27,870 bases of DNA, from contig JBOZIK010000001.1 in assembly GCA_051453625.1 (NCBI GenBank), positions 99,926,142-99,954,011 on the forward strand. The letters run 5' to 3'. The DNA is from Welwitschia mirabilis. Taxonomy: Eukaryota; Gnetophyta; Gnetopsida; Welwitschiales. A model generated the notes under the pieces. The model made no database searches. It was not told the origin of the DNA and saw nothing but the letters and a program-made list of their open reading frames with translations. This document shows positions 21,988-27,870 of the stretch, in pieces; within the stretch, counting starts at the first letter, position 1, and each line of letters begins with the position of its first letter. A program made the position numbers and the translations under genes.

Positions 21988-22009
21988 TAATTTAATTTAA
22001 TTTAATTTA
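21988..22009. repeat. (AATTT)n short tandem repeat
   Basis: About four units of the pentamer. Confidence 0.85.
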
Positions 22010-22603
22010 TGTAATAATAAGAATTAGAATATTATAAATAAATGATACTGAGTTATGTTTTAGTACTTATATAAAACCTCTAAGATATAAAAATTATTGA
22101 AGTTCCATCTTTCATAAGTTGTGTTTTTAGTAGACTAATACAACTTTGTTTTTTAAATTATAAAATTCCAAGTAAAATGCTTTATTATTTGATGATAAAG
22201 ATTGAGATATTTTTTGAAGTTTGCACTTGTTAATCCCTTCATGAAAATGTTTGATGGCTAGTTTTATGTATCTATAGGCACTACCCTCTAAGTTTGTAAT
22301 CATATGTATCCCTTATAAAGCTATTAATAAATCTAGTTTTAATGATTCCACCTATCAAATATTTTGTATATAGGTCATTATAAATAATATTAGATATTGA
22401 TAAGTATAATATAATGATTGATCTTCAAAGATGATATCTCACGAAAAGGATTAGTTATTGAAATATAAAATCAATTATTTAAAGAAGTATAGAAAATTGA
22501 AGACATCTTTGGTGAAGAGATCTAGGACATTAAAGACATCTTGGATGTACTAGAATTCAAGTTGTAGGCTAAAGACAGCTATCTCATTAAAGATAATTTT
22601 ACT

Positions 22604-22731
22604 AAAAAGTTAAAATTAACATAAATAAATACATCTATATATTAGAATATTTCTACACTGAGTTAAAATAGTTAATGAATTCAATTTTATTTTTAGCTAA
22701 TATCTTACATTTTAGTTAAGCTATCAACTTG
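22604..22731. repeat. Left copy of gap-flanking duplication G
   Basis: 128 bp ending at the gap, matching 22832-22959 (128 bp) with several substitutions. Its last 71 bp (22661-22731) are identical to 23740-23810. Confidence 0.93.
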
Positions 22732-22831
22732 NNNNNNNNNNNNNNNNNNNNNNNNNNNNNNNNNNNNNNNNNNNNNNNNNNNNNNNNNNNNNNNNNNNNN
22801 NNNNNNNNNNNNNNNNNNNNNNNNNNNNNNN
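22732..22831. other. Assembly gap, 100 N
   Basis: Exactly 100 N, flanked by duplication G. Confidence 0.97.
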
Positions 22832-23639
22832 AAAAAGTTAAAATTAACATAAATAAATACATCTACATATTAGAAGATTTCTACACTGAGTTAAAATAGG
22901 TAATGAATTTAATTTTATTTTTAGCTAATATCTTACATTTTAGGTGAGCTATCAACTTGTACATTATGGATTCATGATCATGGAGGCCCAAGGATACTAC
23001 AAAGTAAATTTCATCAAAATTTGAGTAAGTTTACTAAAGACATCTATAAGATGAAGATTCCTAACTATTAGTGGATGTTTATAAATGTGAACACATCTTG
23101 GACCAAAGTTCATATCGATAAAAAATGAAGAGATGCACCTAATGCCTAGACATTTCCTATCCCTTGCACAGTGATCACAAAGTTAAATGATTATCTTTCA
23201 AGCTTAAATTGCTAAATTCTATTTAATTGTATAAAGCATCAATGTCACAAAACAAATGATGATCTCTTGGTACCTCAATGAAAACATAGCTTTGCATGTC
23301 TTAGCTCTCAACTATTAAATCAAATATATAAAGAAAAGATCACATAGGTAAAAGGAACTTCTTACAAAGGATTAAAAGATCATTATTAAAGAATATTGTA
23401 TTGTATTTATCATTCACTCTTGATTCTTACAGTGCTACATCATTCATTTACACTCATGATAACTCCAATGACAATAAGGATTCAAGTATTTTGCAAAGCT
23501 ACATCTTTTAATTTTGTTATTGTATTGTAATTTTGGTTCTAGATTATTGGACTATCTTATCGTTAGATATTGTTGTAAGTTCATTATTAAATCAAACTCA
23601 TTATAAGGCAACACGTGTATGGGTGTACATTTGAGATAG
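22832..23639. repeat. 808-bp contig carrying an alternative LTR version
   Basis: Its left 128 bp overlap the end of the previous contig, and 22889-23639 (751 bp) overlap the start of the next (23740-24492, 753 bp). The outer two contigs agree perfectly over 71 bp, whereas this one differs from both (for example aataggtaatgaattt and taggtgagc). It looks like the other haplotype inserted between two pieces of one haplotype. Confidence 0.88.
23325..23333 (+). promoter_or_regulatory. LTR TATA box, alternative version
   Basis: 'tatataaag' after 'ctctcaactattaaatcaaa' and before 'aaaagatcacataggt'. Same site as 24177-24185. Confidence 0.5.
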
Positions 23640-23739
23640 NNNNNNNNNNNNNNNNNNNNNNNNNNNNNNNNNNNNNNNNNNNNNNNNNNNNNNNNNNNNN
23701 NNNNNNNNNNNNNNNNNNNNNNNNNNNNNNNNNNNNNNN
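23640..23739. other. Assembly gap, 100 N
   Basis: Exactly 100 N, flanked by duplication H (22889-23639 and 23740-24492). Confidence 0.97.
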
Positions 23740-24492
23740 AGTTAAAATAGTTAATGAATTCAATTTTATTTTTAGCTAATATCTTACATTTTAGTTAAGC
23801 TATCAACTTGTACATTATGGATTCATGATCATGGAGGCCCAAAGATACTACAAAGTAAATTTCATCAAAATTTGAGTAATTTTACTAAAGACGTCTATAA
23901 GATGAAGATTCCTAACTATTAGTGAATGTTTATAAATGTGAACGCATCTTGGACCAAAGTTCATATTGATAAAAAATAAAGAGATGTACCTAATGCCTAG
24001 ACATTTCCTATCCCTTGCACAGTGATCACAAAGTTAAATGGTTATCTTTTGAGATTAAATTGCTAAATTATATTCAATTGTATAAAGCATCGATGTCATA
24101 AAATAAATGATGATCTCTTGGTACCTCAATGAAAACATAGCTTTTTCATGCCTTGGCTCTCAACTATTAAATTAAATATATAAAGAAAAGATCACATAGG
24201 TGAAAGAAACTTCTCACAAAGGATTAAAAGATCACTATCAAATAATATTGTATTATATTCATCATTCACTCTTGAATCTTACAGTGCTAGATCATTCATT
24301 TACACTCATGATAACTACAATGACAATAAGGATTCAAGTATTCTACAAAGCTACATCTTTTAATTTTGTTATTGTATTGTACTTTTGGTTCTACATTATT
24401 GGACTATCTTATTGTTAGATATTGTTGTTAAGTTCATTATTGAATCAAACTCATTATAAGGCAACCCATGTATGGGTGTACATTTAAGATAG
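23740..24492. repeat. Right copy of gap-flanking duplication H
   Basis: 753 bp starting at the first base after the gap, the counterpart of 22889-23639. This version is contiguous with the primer site and gag region. An open frame at 24200-24418 lies within it and is not a gene. Confidence 0.92.
24177..24185 (+). promoter_or_regulatory. Copia LTR TATA box
   Basis: 'tatataaag' in the LTR, about 710 bp before the LTR end. It would drive the element's genomic transcript; the downstream 'gaaagaaacttctcac' would then be near the RNA start. Confidence 0.55.
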
Positions 24493-24504
24493 TACATATA
24501 AGTA

Positions 24505-24726
24505 CTTACATTATTATAAGATTATTGATGAGCCATAAAACCATTATTTCCTTATGAGGAATAGAGTGCTATCTTACAAGGAGATTTTTATTATTGTAAG
24601 ATTTATGATATGCCTATGAAAACCACTATTTTTTTATAGGAAAGAAAAAGTTACCTTGTGAGGAAACTCTCACTTATTGTAAGTTGGTGATGTGCGCAAA
24701 AACCAATATTTTCTTATAGGTCAAGA
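24505..24726 (+). repeat. Three imperfect tandem repeats of about 80 bp in the LTR
   Basis: Units are marked by 'ttattataagattattgatgagc' at 24511, 'ttattgtaagatttatgatatgc' at 24591 and 'ttattgtaagttggtgatgtgcg' at 24674, spaced 80 and 83 bp. Each is followed by 'aaaacca.tattt.ctta(t)agg'. They lie downstream of the TATA box, in the transcribed part of the LTR. Confidence 0.85.
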
Positions 24727-24896
24727 ATATCTAAAGATATGAGTAGAAGCTACCCTCTGTGTGTGCACATATCTAATTTTGGGAACCACATTACCTTAAT
24801 AAAGTGTTTTTCATTATGCTTTTTTACTTTGTTATTAATTTAAATTTTATTTGATGGAACTCATTCATTCCTTTTCTGAGTTCAACAATTCATAGA

Positions 24897-24910
24897 TGGT
24901 ATCAAAATGG
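24897..24910 (+). other. Primer binding site for initiator Met tRNA
   Basis: 'tggtatcaaaatgg' matches the plant retrotransposon primer site that begins TGGTATCAGAGC. It differs at G-to-A and C-to-T type positions. It lies nine bases after the LTR end (CA at 24886-24887). It fixes the + orientation of the element and the LTR 3' boundary. Confidence 0.8.
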
Positions 24911-25210
24911 ATACTTAGAAAAAGGAGTAACTTCTTTAAGTAAACAATGGAAAGATGATCATTTGTTAAACCTCTGCTCTTAAAATGGATAAATTCTACC
25001 TATTGGAAGATAAGGATAAAAATGTTCTTATAGTCTTATGAGTTTTAGGTTTAAAAAAACAAAGATGAAGGATACTACAGTAAGGATAAAAACATTTGAT
25101 GAAGAAGCTTATTCTACTCTTATGATCATTGTACATTCTCAAGAAGAAAAACATGATATAATGAAGAAGATAAATCAGAAAGTAAAGATGACACAAGTTT
25201 GAATCTTTAA
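24911..25210 (+). pseudogene. Copia leader and remnant of gag, strongly shortened
   Basis: Only about 300 bp separate the primer site from the gag coiled coil, whereas related elements have an N-terminal gag domain of several hundred codons there. The Asp/Glu/Lys-rich fragments readable here (FDEEAYSTLM, SQEEKHDIMKK) could come from the acidic linker before the coiled coil. The N-terminal domain appears deleted. Confidence 0.5.
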
Positions 25211-25642
25211 GAAAGGTATAAACTAATTTTTGAAGATTTTATTAAACTAGAAAAGGTATGTATTAAGATGAAAAAGTTACTTCATACCCATGAAGAAGCT
25301 CATAAACAAGAGAATGTTAGTAAGAAATTATCTTTAGAAAATAAACTCAGCTCTTAGGCTGAGGTAGTAGACTTGGAGCATATAAGATAGGAACTATCAA
25401 ATTTAAATAAAATCAATGAAAAATTCCCCCAAGGAAAGGAGACATTGAATATCATGCTTGAGCAATGTAGAAGTTCAAATGATGAGAGTGGCTTAGGACA
25501 TAATGAGACTTCAACTAGTACTTCAGCTTCCTTATTTTACAAATGGAACTATAAGCTAAGTTATGAACATTTAATGTATATAAATAATGTTATCTATTAT
25601 TATTATCATAATAAGATCACTACCAATATAAGTACCCATTAA
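25211..25642 (+). pseudogene. Copia gag C-terminus (coiled coil and SGLG motif)
   Basis: One frame from 25211 to the TAA at 25640, with in-frame TAG at 25355 and 25388. The first 75 codons are Lys/Glu/Leu-rich heptads (IKLEKVCIKMKKLL, LENKL). They are followed by KETLNIMLEQ and ESGLGHN, a signature of SIRE-type gag just before the zinc knuckle. The expected CCHC zinc knuckle is replaced by YYYYHNKITT (about 25594-25623), consistent with Cys codons TGT changed to TAT. Capsid assembly and RNA binding would be lost. Confidence 0.8.
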
Positions 25643-25706
25643 AGTTTAAAAATACTAAAAATGCTAAGAGATCTAGTAAAATGGTATGGCACTTTGTGTA
25701 GGATAA

Positions 25707-25950
25707 ACAAGAAAAATATGGGTACCAAACTTAGAACTAGCTCTTTTCTTAAATGTACTAAGAGACGTGAAGAAGCACACTTGGAATGTTAACAGGGAAT
25801 TCTTAAGACACATGATTAAAGATAACTTTAGCTTCAACACCTTGATGAAATAAGATAAAGGAGTTATAACCTTTGGAGATAGTATACCAATTAAAGGCAT
25901 TAGTACCATTAGAGGAGGTAATTTACTAGAGCTAAAGGATGTATCTTTGT
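25707..25950 (+). pseudogene. Copia aspartic protease, active site destroyed
   Basis: The frame reads IWVPNLELAL from about 25716, then HTWNVNREFLRHMIKD at about 25779. Copia proteases have Asp-Ser-Gly followed by C-S-R-H-M at this place. Here the triplet reads Asn-Arg-Glu while R-H-M is kept. ITFGDS and IKGISTIRGG follow, the usual flap region, then LKDVSL and a TAA at 25951. Two of the three active-site codon changes are G-to-A. An antisense open frame at 25673-25957 is a shadow. Confidence 0.82.
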
Positions 25951-26021
25951 AAAACATTTACAAAATAATATCTTAAGTGTAATTCAACTTTGTAATGTAA
26001 ATTTTTTTTATTATTTTTATA

Positions 26022-26285
26022 AAATATGATTGTATTATAAGAGATTAGAATTCTATTAAAGTCTTATGTGCTAATGTAAGGAAATCAAATGTTTATATTA
26101 TCACTTTGCAAGATATATCTAATAATGGAACTAAGTGTTTTCTTAGCAAAATAGATGTAGAGCTATGGCATAGGAAACTTCATCATGTGAATAAGGATCT
26201 TTCCAAAATATTATCTATAAAGGAAATGGTAAGAGGACTTTTGAAGTTTAAAAGCATTAATTATCAAACTTGTAAAGCATGTTAG
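26022..26285 (+). pseudogene. Copia gag-pre-integrase (zinc-binding) domain
   Basis: Same frame as the protease. It contains ISNNGTKCFLSKIDV, then ELWHRKLHHVNKDLSKIL at about 26160, and INYQTCKAC near 26260 before a TAG at 26283. The spacing His-Arg-x-x-x-His followed by Cys-x-x-Cys is the integrase zinc-binding arrangement of copia elements, and all four ligands (two His, two Cys) appear preserved. One stop (TAG 26046) lies upstream. Confidence 0.88.
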
Positions 26286-26341
26286 AAAGGAAAGTAGAAC
26301 AAGTAAAATTTAGTAAGAAAAATACTATCTCAACTAAAAGT

Positions 26342-26721
26342 CCTTTAGATCTCTTACATTTAGACATTATTATTCCTTCTTCTACAAAAAGCTTAAGAAA
26401 GAAAATATATTATTTACTAGTTGTTGATGATTTTTCTTAATTTACATGAATAACTTTCCTTACACACAAGGATGAGGCATTTAATGCTTTTTATAAGTTG
26501 TACATCAAGTTATAAAATCAAAATGAGTGTAGGGTCAAAATGATAAGAAGTGATAATGGCATGGAATTCAAAAATAAAAGGTTTGGAGCATTGTATGAAT
26601 ATCTTAGTATTTTACATCAATTCTTTGCTCCAAGAACTTCCTAATAAAATGTTATGTTTGAAAAAAAGAATAAGTTTCTTAATGAATGGCCAAAACACAA
26701 TGATGCATGATAAGAATATAT
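26342..26721 (+). pseudogene. Copia integrase catalytic core
   Basis: After a frameshift the core reads LLHLDI (first catalytic Asp, GAC 26363-26365), IIPSSTKSLRKKIYYLLVVD, ITFLTHKDEAF, MIRSDNGMEF (second Asp), FFAPRT, two stops, then NVMFEKKNKF with the third acid (Glu). Counting stop codons as residues, 35 positions lie between the second Asp and the Glu, the classical D-35-E spacing. The triad thus survives even though five in-frame stops prevent translation. The core is cut at 26721 by a gap and resumes at 27132. Confidence 0.9.
26664..26721. repeat. Left copy of gap-flanking duplication I (58 bp)
   Basis: The 58 bp ending at the gap match 27132-27187 (56 bp), with a 2-bp deletion in 'aaaaca(ca)atg' and a few substitutions. 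Confidence 0.92.
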
Positions 26722-27131
26722 NNNNNNNNNNNNNNNNNNNNNNNNNNNNNNNNNNNNNNNNNNNNNNNNNNNNNNNNNNNNNNNNNNNNNNNNNNNNNNN
26801 NNNNNNNNNNNNNNNNNNNNNNNNNNNNNNNNNNNNNNNNNNNNNNNNNNNNNNNNNNNNNNNNNNNNNNNNNNNNNNNNNNNNNNNNNNNNNNNNNNNN
26901 NNNNNNNNNNNNNNNNNNNNNNNNNNNNNNNNNNNNNNNNNNNNNNNNNNNNNNNNNNNNNNNNNNNNNNNNNNNNNNNNNNNNNNNNNNNNNNNNNNNN
27001 NNNNNNNNNNNNNNNNNNNNNNNNNNNNNNNNNNNNNNNNNNNNNNNNNNNNNNNNNNNNNNNNNNNNNNNNNNNNNNNNNNNNNNNNNNNNNNNNNNNN
27101 NNNNNNNNNNNNNNNNNNNNNNNNNNNNNNN
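26722..27131. other. Assembly gap, 410 N
   Basis: Unlike the other gaps this one has a non-standard length, suggesting a size estimate. The flanks nevertheless overlap (duplication I), and the integrase reads on without missing residues when the overlap is merged. The true gap is therefore probably negative, and open frames of 144-208 codons spanning it are artefacts. Confidence 0.95.
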
Positions 27132-27187
27132 GAAAGAATAAGGTTCTTAATGAATGGCCAAAACAATGATGCATGATAAGAATATAT
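27132..27187. repeat. Right copy of gap-flanking duplication I (56 bp)
   Basis: Second version of 26664-26721, starting at the first base after the 410-N gap. Confidence 0.92.
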
Positions 27188-27512
27188 CATAACATTTTTG
27201 GGTAAAAGTAATTAATATAGTCTATTATGTTTCAAATAGAATTTTACTAAGAATATTTACTTCTAAGACTTCATATGAGTTATGGTTGGGTAAAAAACTT
27301 TTGGTGAATTACTTTTATATCTTTACATTTAAATGCTTTATTTTGAATGAAAATGATAATTAAGGAAATTTGATTCAAGATTTAATAAAGGAATTTTTCT
27401 AGGATATTCTATGATTAATAAGGCTTATAGATTATACAATAACAAAAACTGTGTAGTTGAGAAAATTATAAATGTTAAAATAAATGATATTAACTTTTGT
27501 AAAAATGAAAAA
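27132..27512 (+). pseudogene. Copia integrase C-terminal part
   Basis: After the repeated segment, 27196-27360 is open in one frame: FWVKVINIVYYVSNRILLR, then TSKTSYELWLGKKLL and FKCFILNENDN. These are the conserved 'F-W-x-x-A-x-x-T-x-x-Y-x-x-N-R', 'P-Y-E-L-W-x-G-K-K-P' and 'G-C-x-C-F' motifs of plant copia integrases. A TAA at 27361 and a frameshift follow, then KFDSRFNKGIFLGYSMINKA (27366 onward) to a TGA at 27513, the GKFD...F-L-G-Y-S motif. The order is intact. Confidence 0.88.
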
Positions 27513-27606
27513 TGATTATACTTTTATGCAAATTAATCAACTTTCTAACCATATTCAACTTCAATTATATAGTGAGAAAGAAAAATAAGAAATAAAAAAG
27601 GAAGAT
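27513..27606. other. Integrase-RT linker
   Basis: Short variable linker with stops in the expected frames, between the G-Y-S motif region and RT. Such linkers are poorly conserved in copia elements. Confidence 0.5.
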
Positions 27607-27870
27607 CCTTCAACCATGATCAGAATAAAGAAGTGTTACTCTATTAGTAACATAATAAGAAGTCCATATCGAAGTATTCAAACTAGAAGCCATACTAAAG
27701 AATTTTTTGGTTATACTACTATTGAACTAAAAACTTTTAAAGAATCTGAAAATGATGAACATTGGATGGTTACTATGTAAAAAGAGATTAACCAATTTCA
27801 AAGATTTAATGTTTGGGAACTCACTCCAAGACCATCTAACAAATCATGTATTGGTAATAAATGGGTTTTA
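27607..27870 (+). pseudogene. Copia reverse transcriptase, N-terminal start (cut by window end)
   Basis: 88 codons in one frame with a single stop (TAA 27778-27780). They read IQTRSHTKEFFGY, then ESENDEHWMVTM, the stop, KEINQFQRFNVWELTPRPSN and IGNKWVL at the end. This is the start of the copia RT: 'W-x-x-A-M-x-x-E-L-x-x-F-x-x-N-x-V-W-x-L-V-x-x-P', then 'I-G-x-K-W-V'. The stop sits where relatives usually carry Gln. The catalytic Y-x-D-D lies beyond the window. Confidence 0.9.

Larger units (their letters stand above)
18205..22440. other. 4.2-kb AT-rich stretch without recognisable gene
   Basis: No gene or retroelement motif was recognised on either strand. Noted inside it: a perfect 9-bp-arm palindrome at 19516-19534, the G-rich tract at 20397-20422 and an AATTT repeat at 21988-22009. 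It probably consists of older repeat remnants beyond recognition by eye. Confidence 0.45.
22440..24887 (+). repeat. Copia 5' LTR (start uncertain, contains redundant assembly)
   Basis: The LTR end is placed at 24887, where 'gagttcaaca' ends in CA nine bases before the primer site. The start is not fixed; sequence of LTR character reaches left to at least about 22440. Inside are a TATA box in two versions (23325-23333 and 24177-24185), a region after it that looks like the transcribed R part, and three tandem repeats near the end. Removing the redundant contig (22732-23739), the LTR would be about 1.3-1.4 kb, a usual size for this group. Confidence 0.6.
22440..27870 (+). mobile_element. Ty1/copia element (SIRE-like), 5' LTR to start of RT
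   Basis: From left to right: LTR with TATA box, Met-tRNA primer site, gag C-terminus, aspartic protease, gag-pre-integrase, integrase, then RT. Integrase before RT is diagnostic of Ty1/copia, and motifs such as SGLGHN, ELWHRKLHHVN and RSDNGMEF are typical of the plant SIRE group. The element is cut by the window end within RT. Five frame blocks and many stops make it inactive. Three gaps fall inside it, two in the LTR and one in integrase, and all three have duplicated flanks. Confidence 0.9.

Noticed and set aside
25673-25957. 94-codon minus-strand frame
   Set aside because: Antisense shadow of the copia protease remnant; no motif of its own.
26550-27190. Several frames of 144-208 codons on both strands
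   Set aside because: They exist only because the 410-N gap contains no stop codons; the real integrase runs in another frame.
1-27870. CRISPR array, bacterial operon or phage-like system
   Set aside because: No regularly spaced identical repeats, no ribosome-binding-site-led gene strings; all recognisable coding remnants are plant retroelements.

Overview
This window reads as gene-poor repetitive DNA from a flowering-plant nuclear genome. It is very AT-rich, and every recognisable coding remnant belongs to a plant retroelement: two Ty3/gypsy fragments of the Athila/Tat type and one Ty1/copia element of the SIRE type with an initiator-Met-tRNA primer site. All three lie on the + strand, and all are riddled with stops and frameshifts. 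I see no intact host gene, no RNA gene and no CRISPR array. The species cannot be named from the sequence.

Layout. 1-2908: a decayed ORF (357-1290) with a globular region followed by a coiled coil, then a purine tract and a possible LTR start; the end of this block is present twice. 3721-7240: gypsy element 1, in order aspartic protease, reverse transcriptase (RT), RNase H, integrase. 7241-9743: its probable 3' flank, with LTR-like promoter features near 8800-9070. 9744-13620: gypsy element 2, essentially only integrase, present in three diverged versions. 13621-22440: AT-rich DNA without recognisable genes, holding a possible LTR TATA box, a hairpin, an unidentified 91-codon open frame, simple repeats and a striking G-rich tract. 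22440-27870: the copia element, with LTR, primer binding site, gag C-terminus, protease, integrase and the start of RT, cut by the window end.

Assembly. There are nine N gaps, eight of exactly 100 N and one of 410 N. In all nine, the sequence ending at the left edge and the sequence starting at the right edge are two versions of the same stretch, in the dovetail geometry expected of overlapping contig ends that were never merged. Copies differ by a few percent plus 30-54 bp indels. The simplest reading is uncollapsed haplotypes (or homoeologues) placed in series, so several kilobases of the apparent tandem duplication are probably false. Open reading frames that run across N are artefacts.

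Biology. The elements are dead: catalytic residues are replaced mostly by changes of the G-to-A / C-to-T type (protease Asp to Asn, integrase Asp to Asn and Glu to Lys), and at two codons one haplotype keeps CAG where the other has TAG. This fits long-term deamination of methylated, silenced repeats. I found no credible previously undescribed functional system.
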